Shown here: one piece after another, positions 34,390-42,610 of the stretch
Position numbering within the stretch: the first letter of the stretch is position 1
Layout: each line of letters begins with the position of its first letter
Source of the DNA: DASTFP01 sp963744345
GTDB lineage: Bacteria; Verrucomicrobiota; Verrucomicrobiia; Chthoniobacterales; Terrimicrobiaceae
Direction of reading: 5' to 3'
NCBI GenBank assembly: GCA_963744345.1
Contig: CAVUTD010000008.1
Coordinates: 62,001-126,000 of the forward strand
DNA length: 64,000 nt
Position numbers and translations under genes: made by a program
Notes under the pieces: model-generated
What the model was told of the DNA's origin: nothing
The model's database searches: none
Seen by the model: the letters and a program-made list of their open reading frames with translations, nothing else

Positions 34390-34656
34390 ATGAAGAGAAG
34401 TCGATTCAGCGAGGAAGAGATAATTGGGATCTTGCGAGAAGCGGAGGCCGGAAGCCCGATCAAGACGGTCTGTGCGGCGTACAATATCAGCACGGCGACC
34501 TACCAGGCGTGGAAGAGGAAGTTCGGAGGGATGGAAGTCAGTGCAGCCAAGAGACTCAGAGCATTGGAAGAAGAGAACTCGCGGCTCAAGCGTCTGGTGG
34601 CCGACCAGGCCGTGCAGATCCACATTCTTAAAGAGGTCAACGCAAAAAAGTGGTGA
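34390..34656 (+). CDS. IS3-family transposase OrfA
   Basis: MKRSRFSEEEIIGILREAEA opens a helix-turn-helix protein (TVCAAYNISTATYQAWKRKF) with a leucine-zipper-like helix (RLRALEEENSRLKRLVADQA) and ends NAKKW. It is the DNA-binding subunit of IS3 elements. The codons gca-aaa-aag at 34642-34650 place the heptamer A-AAA-AAG in phase for a -1 shift into OrfB. Confidence 0.9.
   Translation: MKRSRFSEEEIIGILREAEAGSPIKTVCAAYNISTATYQAWKRKFGGMEVSAAKRLRALEEENSRLKRLVADQAVQIHILKEVNAKKW
34644..34650 (+). promoter_or_regulatory. Programmed -1 frameshift site (A6G)
   Basis: A AAA AAG lies in the OrfA phase, two codons before the OrfA stop. A slip of one base back enters OrfB at GTG 34650 and makes the OrfAB fusion transposase, as known for IS3-family elements. 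Confidence 0.75.
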
Positions 34657-35618
34657 GCCCGTCTGCAAGACGGCGGGCTGTGAAGATGAGTGTGCAAGAA
34701 GGCATGGGAAAAGTGGCGGCGGCCTGTCGAGCGCTGGGGCTCTCGAGATCGAGTTACTATCGCCGCGGGCGATCGAGCCTGGAAAGCCGGCGTCTCCGCA
34801 AGGAAGTGCTCGAGCTAAGCGCGAAGCATCCTCGCTATGGCTATCGGCGCATGACGGCGCTCATGCGGCGCGAAGGGTTCGAGGTCAATGGGAAGCGAGT
34901 GGCGCGGATTCGACGAGAAGAAGGAACCAAGGTCAGCAAGAAGCAACGCCGCATGAAGCGCTTAGGGATCTCAACGGCAGAGCGGCAGCGGGCCGAGCGG
35001 CCAAGGCAAGTTTGGAGCTGGGACTTCGTGGCTGACCAGACAGAAAATGGCAGCAGCTTTCGCATTCTCACCTTGCTGGACGAACACAGCCGGCAATGCC
35101 TAGCCATTCCTCCTGCGTGGTCGATTCGAGCCGTCGATGTCATCACGGTGGTCGAAGCGGCCATCGCCCGCTATGGAGTGCCTGAACACCCGCGCAGCGA
35201 CAACGGGCCCGAGTTTATCGCCACCTGCATGCAGGACTGGCTGAAGGTCCAGGAGATCAAGACGCTTTACATCAAGCCCGGAAGCCCTTGGGAGAACGCC
35301 CACATTGAGAGCTTTCATGACAAGCTGCGCGATGAATGCCTCAACCGCGAACTCTTCGGCAATCTGCACGAAGCGCGCGTTATCCTGGAAAGCTGGCGCC
35401 TCGAATATAACGAGCGTCGTCCGCATAGTTCGCTTGGCTACCGCACTCCGAGCGAGTATGCCGGGAGCAGGACGAACCGGTTTGATGGGGGCTGCGCGCC
35501 CCCAAACTCCGCGCCGCTCGCCGCGGCAGGCGTTCGGGGGGAACTAAGGATCAACGCCACAAGGTGGCAAACAAACGAAAACCAAAACACTAAGGAACCT
35601 GCAGAACTTCAGTTATGA
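34650..35618 (+). CDS. IS3-family transposase OrfB (DDE integrase)
   Basis: The 322-residue frame has an N-terminal HTH_21-type region (RRLRKEVLELSAKHPRYGYR) and the rve DDE core: Asp in VWSWDFVADQTENG, Asp in RSDNGPEFIATC, and Glu in PWENAHIESFHDKLRDECLN. The final YNERRPHSSLGYRTPSEYAG is the usual end of the domain. The last 55 or so residues are GC-rich readthrough of the IS tail. It probably is expressed as the OrfAB fusion. The gene is intact, so the IS may be active. Confidence 0.92.
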   Translation: MVSPSARRRAVKMSVQEGMGKVAAACRALGLSRSSYYRRGRSSLESRRLRKEVLELSAKHPRYGYRRMTALMRREGFEVNGKRVARIRREEGTKVSKKQRRMKRLGISTAERQRAERPRQVWSWDFVADQTENGSSFRILTLLDEHSRQCLAIPPAWSIRAVDVITVVEAAIARYGVPEHPRSDNGPEFIATCMQDWLKVQEIKTLYIKPGSPWENAHIESFHDKLRDECLNRELFGNLHEARVILESWRLEYNERRPHSSLGYRTPSEYAGSRTNRFDGGCAPPNSAPLAAAGVRGELRINATRWQTNENQNTKEPAELQL

Positions 35619-35659
35619 AGTGTCTCACCTCCGGGGTCATGCCAGATCGAATTAGAATA

Positions 35660-36397
35660 GGGTCTTTCCTAGATTACACAGTAAGGAGCTGTATAAGCAA
35701 TTGGAAAACAGTGAGAAACAGATATTTGAAGCGGGCGCACGTTTCGGAGCGGGAATTTCGACAGGTTTTGAAGATGTATTGCGCGGATGTTGGAGCACTG
35801 ACAGCAAGTAAATTGACGGGCTTAAACAAGAATACCACGCATCGTCTTTACGGGTTGCTGCGGGCTCGCGTGCTGGAAATGGCCAAAGGCGAAGCCGCTC
35901 CTTTTACTGGAAGCGTCGAGGTGGATGAAAGCAATTTCGGGCCGCGTCGAGTGCGCGGGCGCCGAGGCCGAGGATCGGGCCGAAAAGTTGCTGTCATCGG
36001 TCTGCTCAAGAGGAAGGGAAAAGTCTTCTGCTCTCCGGTCATGAACTGCTCGAAGGCTGAATTGATCGAGGTGATCCGCGGCCAGGTGCTTCCCCGCAAG
36101 AGCACGATCTACACCGATGGCTGGCGCGCCTACGACGGATTGGTGCTGGAAGGCTATAAGCACCATCGCATCCACCATCACGACAATGAATTTGCCAGAA
36201 AGCATCGTCATATCAACGGCATTGAGTCCTTCTGGAGCTACGCCAAACTGCGCCTGGCAAAGCTTCGCGGCGTTCGCTGGGAGTACTTCTATGACCACCT
36301 CAAAGAAACCGAATGGCGCTTCAATCATCGCCATGATAACCTCTTCAACCTCCTCATCACTAACCTCGGCTCCTCACCTCTAATCTAGGAAAGACCC
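35660..36397 (+). mobile_element. Complete IS1595-family element (ISXO2-like), 738 bp
   Basis: Perfect inverted ends are visible: gggtctttcctagatta at the left and taatctaggaaagaccc at the right. The direct repeat tagaata flanks both sides (35653-35659 and 36398-36404); IS1595 usually makes 8 bp. It inserted 27 bases beyond the IS3 right end. One intact transposase gene is inside. Confidence 0.92.
35711..36388 (+). CDS. IS1595-family transposase (ISXO2-like DDE)
   Basis: A GTG at 35711 is the only sensible start inside the element; the longer frame begins in the neighbouring IS3 end. The protein has an N-terminal helix-turn-helix (ALTASKLTGLNKNTTHRLYG). The ISXO2 catalytic core follows: Asp in GSVEVDESNFGPRRVRGRRG, Asp in KSTIYTDGWRAYDGL, then HINGIESFWSYAKLRLAKLR and the end ETEWRFNHRHDNLF. 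At 225 residues it is of normal size and unbroken. The element is probably mobile. Confidence 0.9.
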   Translation: MRNRYLKRAHVSEREFRQVLKMYCADVGALTASKLTGLNKNTTHRLYGLLRARVLEMAKGEAAPFTGSVEVDESNFGPRRVRGRRGRGSGRKVAVIGLLKRKGKVFCSPVMNCSKAELIEVIRGQVLPRKSTIYTDGWRAYDGLVLEGYKHHRIHHHDNEFARKHRHINGIESFWSYAKLRLAKLRGVRWEYFYDHLKETEWRFNHRHDNLFNLLITNLGSSPLI

Positions 36398-36465
36398 TAG
36401 AATAAATCGCGTATTATTATAACGCTGGCGGAGATCCCCGCCATGGAAGGAATGCGTGTGCTTCG

Positions 36466-36849
36466 CTAGATCCGCGACTCCCGATCGGCCCTGGGATTAA
36501 GTACAAAAGCGTTTGTGGCCGTGTCGTGGTACGTCGGCCCAAAACCGGCGAGGAGCTCTTTGGACCCGGCGTTTGGGTTCCCCCAGCATTGACAGGTAAT
36601 CTTGTCGCACGCGTCAATGACTGTTGCCAGGGGACCCTTGCCTTTGTCGTTGGCGAGGTGCGCTGCGAACGCCTCGTCGGTTGCATAGATCTCAGTCCAC
36701 TGGCTAACTCGCTGCGAGGGATAATAAGCATGGTAGCAGATCACTCCCGGATGCTCGAGCATGACCTTGCACAGCGCCGCTTGATTGGCCCTGAAGTCGG
36801 CCTCGCGCCCGGCTTTGATGTCCCACTGAATCTTGAGCATGAACGGCAT
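36466..36849 (-). CDS. ABM-like small protein (dimeric alpha/beta barrel)
   Basis: The ATG at 36849 is preceded by AAGGAGA six bases away, which decides it over the longer frame from 36876. MPFMLKIQWDIKAGREADFR starts a ferredoxin-like barrel: a strand, a helix (FRANQAALCKVMLEHPGVIC), a strand (YHAYYPSQRVSQWTEIYATD), a helix (EAFAAHLANDKGKGPLATVI) and an end strand. ABM-fold proteins include quinone-type monooxygenases; no specific substrate can be assigned. It lies beside an SDR remnant, with which it may once have formed an operon. Confidence 0.65.
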   Translation of the reverse strand: MPFMLKIQWDIKAGREADFRANQAALCKVMLEHPGVICYHAYYPSQRVSQWTEIYATDEAFAAHLANDKGKGPLATVIDACDKITCQCWGNPNAGSKELLAGFGPTYHDTATNAFVLNPRADRESRI

Positions 36850-36879
36850 TGGTATCTCCTTGGCAACTCTTTGCACTTC

Positions 36880-36975
36880 GTTCCGTTTGTATTGACCTCG
36901 TTCACAGCCACGCTGGCACCCTCGCGCGCAAAGGTCAACGAAATCTCGCGGCCGATTGCGGACCGCCGCCAGTGA
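36880..36975 (-). pseudogene. SDR N-terminal fragment
   Basis: A minus-strand frame reads AIGREISLTFAREGASVAVN and EVNTNGTK, with a displaced VTGGG just before it. This is the Rossmann start of a short-chain dehydrogenase (TGGGxxIG, then AxEGAxVAVxxxN). Only some 30 residues remain and one shift is needed. Confidence 0.5.
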
Positions 36976-37169
36976 CTCGAGCTACTTTATTCGCGAGTTT
37001 GAATGTGTATCCTCCAATCAAATTCAGAGGCAATTAAGTAGACCTAACGGTCGGCTCCATGCGCTTGTGACGGAAGCCGTTTCCTACGATGCCTTAAGGT
37101 AGCGAGGGACGATTTTTCGGCAAAATAAACGCCCCATAACCCTTGTTTTACGCGCTTTGAACGGTCACC

Positions 37170-37500
37170 GGTCATTGTTTTTCGGTTTGATCGCGAACTG
37201 CGTCTTCCACCCATGAGCGCGAAAACGGGGGCGCCGTTTGCTGACGCGAACAGGCCGAAGCTGATGAAAAGAATGGCGAGCCAACAGACCAGGACAAACA
37301 GCAGCGTCGTGGAGATCGAGCGGCTCGACTGCTCGTAGGGAAGCCACCGCATCTCGTCGAGTTCCGCGGCTTTCGTGATCGTCTCGGCTTTGAACGCGCG
37401 CTCCGCTTCGTTCTGCGGCGTCAGCGACTGGACGGCGGCATACAACAAATCGTCAGGGGAGGTGCTGGGATCGAGCTGAACAGTCGAAGGCTCAAGCCCA
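37170..37500 (-). pseudogene. DUF4239-like membrane protein fragment
   Basis: The frame contains STVQLDPSTSPDDLLYAAVQ, SLTPQNEAERAFKAETITKA, MRWLPYEQSSRSIS and a membrane helix TTLLFVLVCWLAILFISFGL. This is typical of the C-terminal half of DUF4239 (bestrophin-like) proteins, where the next helix should follow. After FASANGAPVFALM the sequence becomes basic and unrelated (a shift near 37215). The first half is also missing. Confidence 0.55.
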
Positions 37501-37678
37501 TATCACGCTTGACGTTGCACTCCGCCTCCAGCCAGATTGCTCTTCGAATGGACGCCCCAGAAGCGCCTTTCGCTAACGAATAACTCCGATTTGGCATTAT
37601 ACCCGAAAAAATGACAGAATGGCTCGTTAGCCGGATGATCGGATCTCGTACGCATTTGCACGCGCTGAAAGGAATCGC

Positions 37679-38182
37679 ATGATGCGAACAACAATCTTCA
37701 CAGTGCTACTGAGTCTGCTGACCGGTGCCGCTTTGGTCGCGCAGCAGTCAAGCACGCACGCGACGTCCGGCCAGGCGATGGGCGCGAGATACGAAGAACT
37801 GCAGTGGCAGACCATCGTCCCCGAGCTAGGTGCCGACTCGCCGCAGATTTCGATTCTGCGCGTCGACCCAGTGACCCAGGCCACTCATCTGCTGATTCGT
37901 GTGCCGAAGCAGATACACGTTCCGATGCACTGGCACAGCGCCAACGAAACGCACACGGTCATACGCGGCAGCTGGACGTTCGAACACGAGGGCATGCGCC
38001 ACCAGCTCGGACCGGGTGGTTTCAATTACATCCCTGCCAAGCAGCGCCACCAGGCATGGGCGTCAGACGAAGCGCTGGTGTTCATCACGGTTGATTCCGC
38101 GTGGGATATCAATTGGGTCAGCGGTTCGCCAACCAAGGCGGACTTGGGCAAGCTGCCAGACGCCGCTGAGGGAAAGCGTTAA
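37679..38182 (+). CDS. Secreted cupin-domain protein
   Basis: MMRTTIFTVLLSLLTGAALV is a signal peptide ending near AQQSS. The mature 145 residues are a single cupin: the first motif gives HVPMHWHSANETHTVIRGSW (His, His, Glu), the second FNYIPAKQRHQAW (His), so a metal-binding site is likely. Periplasmic cupins of this kind are often annotated as ChrR-like or as enzymes on small acids; the exact reaction is unknown. AAAGGAA precedes the ATG. The frame is intact and has no operon partner. Confidence 0.75.
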   Translation: MMRTTIFTVLLSLLTGAALVAQQSSTHATSGQAMGARYEELQWQTIVPELGADSPQISILRVDPVTQATHLLIRVPKQIHVPMHWHSANETHTVIRGSWTFEHEGMRHQLGPGGFNYIPAKQRHQAWASDEALVFITVDSAWDINWVSGSPTKADLGKLPDAAEGKR

Positions 38183-38220
38183 AACCGGACTGAACCGAAC
38201 CGGATAACGCGAGTTTCCTG

Positions 38221-38448
38221 TTGATTGCCATGCGGCAGAAGATCCTGAACCTGCCGCAGACCTATGCCTCCCGGTTGTTTGGGCTGAAGAATGTTGGCGA
38301 AGTCAGGAAGTTCTTGGAGGGTGCCGCGATCTCGATCTTGAACGATCAGGGAGTTGCCGCAAAAGGCTGTCGAATCCAGACTGGCTGCGGAAGCTGGAGA
38401 AGGACCGAGGGCAAACAAAAGCCCGCTGATACAAAACGTGGGGTATAA
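38221..38448 (+). CDS. Small hypothetical helical protein, probably fragment
   Basis: A frame opening at TTG 38221 reads MRQKILNLPQTYASRLFGLK, NVGEVRKFLEGAAISILND. It resembles small helical proteins annotated near phage terminase genes, but is not certain. The tail after residue 45 is not conserved-looking. It may be a relic. Confidence 0.3.
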   Translation: MIAMRQKILNLPQTYASRLFGLKNVGEVRKFLEGAAISILNDQGVAAKGCRIQTGCGSWRRTEGKQKPADTKRGV

Positions 38449-38552
38449 CAAAGGCAAATTAGGCCGGGATCCAGCTCCTTGAAATGAGCAAGAATCTGGA
38501 AGCGACTCCTTCCGCGCTCGAGTAGCGTCACCCTTCCAACGAAAGGTTCACG

Positions 38553-39110
38553 ATGAAACCAAAAACCTCTTCCTACTGCGACGCGATGGTCGCTCCCGGA
38601 CGCGCGCCCGAGATTCCGCCCGAGGACGATATCTACGGCTGGCTCGTGGGTAGCTGGGAGCAGGAACTCACCGTCTACGGTCCCGACGGTAGTGTGCGAC
38701 GGACCGCCGGCGAAGCCCACTTTTCCTGGGGACTCGAAGGCCGGGCCATCGTGGACGTCTGGATCAACCCGCGCCGCAAAGACCGGCCCTCCGTGCCCTC
38801 CCGCTTCGCCGATTGGTATGGCACGACCTTGCGTGTGTATGACCCATCCCTGCGCGCGTGGCGCATCACCTGGCGCGATCCTTCCCGCGGCGTCTTCATG
38901 GACCAGATCGCGCGCCGCGTTGGCCAGGACATCGTGCAAGAAGGCAAAGGTCCCGACGGCGCCACGTATCGTTGGACTTTCAGGGAAATCACCGCCGACT
39001 CCTTCCACTGGATCGGCGAGATTCAGCCTCCCAACCACACGATCTGGACCCTTCAGGTGGACATACGCTCACGCCGCATCCCGACATCCCGCGGCTCCGC
39101 TAAAGATTGA
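38553..39110 (+). CDS. Conserved hypothetical, beta-rich, paralogue 2
   Basis: This 185-residue protein is nearly identical to the product of 9777-10334 and in inverted orientation relative to it. Differences include VYGPDGSV for VHEPDGSV, PPEDD for PSEDD, and WIGEIQPPNHT for WAGELQPPNQT. Most changes are conservative, so both copies appear to be under selection. The fold is probably a lipocalin/DUF1579-like barrel. Upstream bases cccttccaacgaaaggttcacg are shared with copy 1. It has no operon partner here. Confidence 0.65.
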   Translation: MKPKTSSYCDAMVAPGRAPEIPPEDDIYGWLVGSWEQELTVYGPDGSVRRTAGEAHFSWGLEGRAIVDVWINPRRKDRPSVPSRFADWYGTTLRVYDPSLRAWRITWRDPSRGVFMDQIARRVGQDIVQEGKGPDGATYRWTFREITADSFHWIGEIQPPNHTIWTLQVDIRSRRIPTSRGSAKD

Positions 39111-39617
39111 AACCCTTGCGCTGGGAGTTGTCGAACTTCTCTGGCTTGGGCGTCGCAATATAGCCTCTGAAGCGAGGAAAGTCTGGCCGCTCCATCTGAC
39201 AGATGTCACCCACTGACGTTCGGGGTCAGTTCGATGCACGTTGTAGCGCATAGAAAACGTAGCCATACCTGTCTTCGGAACTGTGAAAGATTTCGATCTC
39301 TCTGAGGTCTCACGAGCGGAATCCCTGACGGAACGGTCTGGCGTAATGCCTGCATGAGGATGAAGAGCTGATCCTATTGAGTGAGATGCGTGCTTCGACA
39401 TCCTTTTGAAGCGGAGCACACCAATTACAGTGCTCGAAAATCGCTTTACTGGCGCCAACTTAATCTCAGATGTCTTGGAACGTCGCCTCGCACCGACGAA
39501 TCCTCCCTCAGGAGCCATGTGTCGGCGTTTTTGCGTCCAAGGCAATACCACAATTTTGAAGGCGCGGATTACGCCCTGCGGTTATGAGAAACAGCGCGAT
39601 TGCTCGCGATGATTATT
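39111..39617. other. Spacer without gene
   Basis: About 500 bases. The first 30 continue the similarity to the paralogue at 9.7 kb. The rest has no family features on either strand and lies downstream of both flanking genes. Confidence 0.35.
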
Positions 39618-42572
39618 CTAAGAAGGAGATCCCTCCCTTCTCGAGTGCTGCGGCGCGGAGCCACGTCGAAGGACGTTTTCCGCAACGACTTTGGGGAACA
39701 TAAAGTTCAGGAGATAATCGGGACCACCCGCCTTTGTTCCGCCCCCCGACATACCGAATCCACCGAAGGGATGCCGTCCCACAAGCGCGCCCGTGATGCC
39801 TCGGTTGATGTAGAGATTGCCAACGCGAAATGCCGATTTGACGTGCTTGATCCGGCTGGGGCTTCGCGAGTAGAAACCACCCGTTAGCGCGTAGGCCGTT
39901 CCGTTGGCGATGCGAAGGGCTTCATCGAGATTCGCGGCATCAATCACGGAAAGCACCGGACCAAAAATTTCCTCCTGGGCGAGCCATGAGTCGGACGCCA
40001 CTCCGGTGAAAATTGCAGGTCCAACAAACCAGCCGTCTTCTTGCGTGATTGGAGCTTGAAACGCCAATTCGGCCTCCTGTCGCCCCGCCTCGATGATCCC
40101 GCGCACGCGTTCATAGGCTGTCTGATCAATCAATGGGCCGATGCTGACCGCCGGATCGGCCGGATCGCCAATGCGCAGGCTCTCGGTTGCGTCGATCAAC
40201 CGGCGAATCAAGCGCTCGCGAACCCGCGGGAGCACGATGAGCCGTGAAAGCGCTGAACATTTCTGGCCTTGGTAGCCGAAGGCTGAAGTAACGATCCCCA
40301 CAATGGCCTCGTCCAAATCTGCGTCGTCATCCACGATCACGGCATTTTTTCCACCCATTTCACAGACGACTTTCTTCAACTGCGCCTGGCCGGGCGGCGT
40401 TCGTGCCGCGGCTTCCCAGATCCTCACTCCGATAGCGCGCGATCCTGTGAAGGCAATGAGTGACACTTTGGGATGTTCCACGAGGGCTGGTCCGATCTCT
40501 GATCCGGAACCTGGCAGGCAGTTGATGGCTCCGGAGGGCACGCCCGCTTCGCGCAGCATGCGCGCAAAGATCGCCGCGATCACGGCTGATTGGCCGGATG
40601 GCTTCATGATGACGGCGTTTCCTGCCACGAGGGCTGCGCTCGTCATGCCGCACAAGATCGCCAGCGGAAAGTTCCACGGTGCAATGACGACAGCCACTCC
40701 GCGGGCGGTGTACTCGTGTCGAATCTCTTCGCCTGGGACATGGAGTTCGCCGCAGGCAAGGCGACGCATTTCACCGGCATAGTAGCGGCAGAAATCGATT
40801 GCCTCGCAAACGTCAGCGTCTGCCTCGCGCCATGTCTTCCCTGTCTCATACACTTCGAGGGCCGCGAGTTCGAAGCGTCGCTGACTGATGAGCTCGGCGG
40901 TGCGCTCGAGAATTAGCGCGCGCTTCTCCGGCTCTGTCTCCCGCCAGAGTTCAAAAGCCGCGGCCGCTGCGGAGATCGCCAGCTCAACCTCCGCCGCACC
41001 GGCTGTTTCTACGTGACCGACGATTTCGGTCGGTTTCGCCGGATTTCGCGAAAGCATTTCCTTCGCTGGTCGGATGTCCGCGTCGCCGATAAGCAGGGGG
41101 TGGAGAGCACCGAGCTTAGCACGGACCTCGCGGACTGTAGTCGCCATTTTCTCCCGGAGTTCAGCCCGCGAGAAATCGGCCAGCGGCTCATTGGAAAACC
41201 CCAACACGGGTTCGAGAGCCGTCGTAGGGCGTACCGTGGCGGGATCGCGAAGGAGGATCCGCGGCGGTGTGTTTCCACTGAATTTGGCGCGCAGAAATCC
41301 TTCATTAGACGTGTTCTCCAGCAGTCGTCGCACGAGGTAAGCCATGCCCGGCAGTGTCTCACCCAACGGACAGTACTCCCGCACACGGTAGCCCATCCGG
41401 TTGAGCGTCTCCTTGATCGGTTCGGCCATCCCGTAAAGCATTTGAAACTCCATTCGGCGAGCCGGCAGCGTGAGCCGCTGGCGTTCTGCGAGACAGGCCG
41501 CGATCGTCCGCACATTGTGAGTAGCAAAGGCGCAGTCGAGCACCTCGCTGTTCTCGAGCAGTTGGCGCGTCATTCGCTCGTAGGCGACATCTGTTTCGTG
41601 TTTGTGCTCGTAGACGGGCGGCGACCATCGGCGTTGTCGGGCGAGGATCATCTCGGTATCCCAATAGGCACCTTTGACCAGACGCACAGTCACGCGCGTG
41701 CGTCGCGTCTTCGCCCATTCAATGAGTTGATCCAAATCATTCGGCGTCTGTCGGAGATAGGCTTGTATCGCGATGCCCACGTGAGGGTAGTCGCTGAACT
41801 CGGCTTCGCTGAGCAAGGTTGTGAATAAGCGCAGCGTAAGATCCTTCAACGAGTGCATCTCCATGTCGAAGTTGATGAAGATGTCGTGCGCCTTCGCGCA
41901 GCGCAGCAGAGGCCGCAATCGATCTTGAAGCCGCTGAATGCTGTCCTCTGGCGCCTCGGGCTTGATCTGAGAATATAAGGCGGAGACTTTGACCGAAATA
42001 TTGACGGCCGGGATCGGCCCGCGATCGTCGCGGTCGATGCGTTCGCAAGGCGGCCACGCCTTGGCGGCATCAGCCAGGACTTGGAGGAGCTCAAGATATC
42101 GGGCGGCGTATGCCTCGGCTTCCTTTTCGCTTACGGCAGCTTCCCCGAGCAGATCGACAGTAAAGGCCATGGAGCGACGGCGCATGGCGCGCAGTGCGGC
42201 GAGCGCATTTTCCGGCCGTTCCGCAAGAATGAAGGAGCGCGCGACTTGCCTGACGGCGCGCTCGGCAAGCGGTCCTGCGAGCGAGGGGACCTGCGTTGCC
42301 CAGCGCAGAACCGTTCGCACGCCACTCGGCAGACCGGCGGATCCGTCTCCTAAATACTCTCCGATGTGACGGGCAATCTCCCGATTGTCGGCCAGCGCAG
42401 GCAGGACGTCGATGAGGCGAAAAAGTCGCGTTTTTAGCTCTTCCTGCCGCAACGACCAACTCAAGAGCAAGCCGGTCACATTGGACTGCGAAAACACACT
42501 TGGCCTTGACCCAGCCATCCGCGCGAAGATCTCTCTCCCACTCCTCTCGATCTCAGATTGCAAGCCATTCAT
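39618..42572 (-). CDS. putA: Bifunctional proline dehydrogenase / glutamate-semialdehyde dehydrogenase
   Basis: The 984-residue enzyme oxidises proline to glutamate in two steps. Residues about 80-450 are the FAD proline-dehydrogenase barrel (AVNISVKVSALYSQIKPEAP, VRLVKGAYWDTEM, FATHNVRTIAACLAERQ, REYCPLGETLPGMAYLVRRL). Residues about 500-970 are the aldehyde dehydrogenase domain, with APWNFPLAILCGM, FTGSRAIGVRIWE, general base Glu738 in VVCEMGGKNAVIVDDD and catalytic Cys772 in YQGQKCSALSRL. The length is that of short (type A) PutA without an N-terminal DNA-binding ribbon-helix-helix, so it does not self-regulate. It is intact and divergent from the cyclase gene, with only 38 bases between them. 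Confidence 0.95.
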   Translation of the reverse strand: MNGLQSEIERSGREIFARMAGSRPSVFSQSNVTGLLLSWSLRQEELKTRLFRLIDVLPALADNREIARHIGEYLGDGSAGLPSGVRTVLRWATQVPSLAGPLAERAVRQVARSFILAERPENALAALRAMRRRSMAFTVDLLGEAAVSEKEAEAYAARYLELLQVLADAAKAWPPCERIDRDDRGPIPAVNISVKVSALYSQIKPEAPEDSIQRLQDRLRPLLRCAKAHDIFINFDMEMHSLKDLTLRLFTTLLSEAEFSDYPHVGIAIQAYLRQTPNDLDQLIEWAKTRRTRVTVRLVKGAYWDTEMILARQRRWSPPVYEHKHETDVAYERMTRQLLENSEVLDCAFATHNVRTIAACLAERQRLTLPARRMEFQMLYGMAEPIKETLNRMGYRVREYCPLGETLPGMAYLVRRLLENTSNEGFLRAKFSGNTPPRILLRDPATVRPTTALEPVLGFSNEPLADFSRAELREKMATTVREVRAKLGALHPLLIGDADIRPAKEMLSRNPAKPTEIVGHVETAGAAEVELAISAAAAAFELWRETEPEKRALILERTAELISQRRFELAALEVYETGKTWREADADVCEAIDFCRYYAGEMRRLACGELHVPGEEIRHEYTARGVAVVIAPWNFPLAILCGMTSAALVAGNAVIMKPSGQSAVIAAIFARMLREAGVPSGAINCLPGSGSEIGPALVEHPKVSLIAFTGSRAIGVRIWEAAARTPPGQAQLKKVVCEMGGKNAVIVDDDADLDEAIVGIVTSAFGYQGQKCSALSRLIVLPRVRERLIRRLIDATESLRIGDPADPAVSIGPLIDQTAYERVRGIIEAGRQEAELAFQAPITQEDGWFVGPAIFTGVASDSWLAQEEIFGPVLSVIDAANLDEALRIANGTAYALTGGFYSRSPSRIKHVKSAFRVGNLYINRGITGALVGRHPFGGFGMSGGGTKAGGPDYLLNFMFPKVVAENVLRRGSAPQHSRREGSPS

Positions 42573-42610
42573 CGTCCCCTAGATTGTCTTCAACGGTGCG
42601 AATCTGACAA

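Larger units (their letters stand above)
34345..35632 (+). mobile_element. Complete IS3-family insertion sequence
   Basis: The element of about 1.29 kb has imperfect inverted ends: left ggacgtgaga ... tgaagttctgc, right (reverse) ggaggtgaga ... tgaagttctgc. It holds two overlapping frames joined by an A6G slippery site, the standard IS3 layout. Its 161-base tail is also found alone at 7494-7654. I could not see a clear target-site duplication. Confidence 0.85.
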
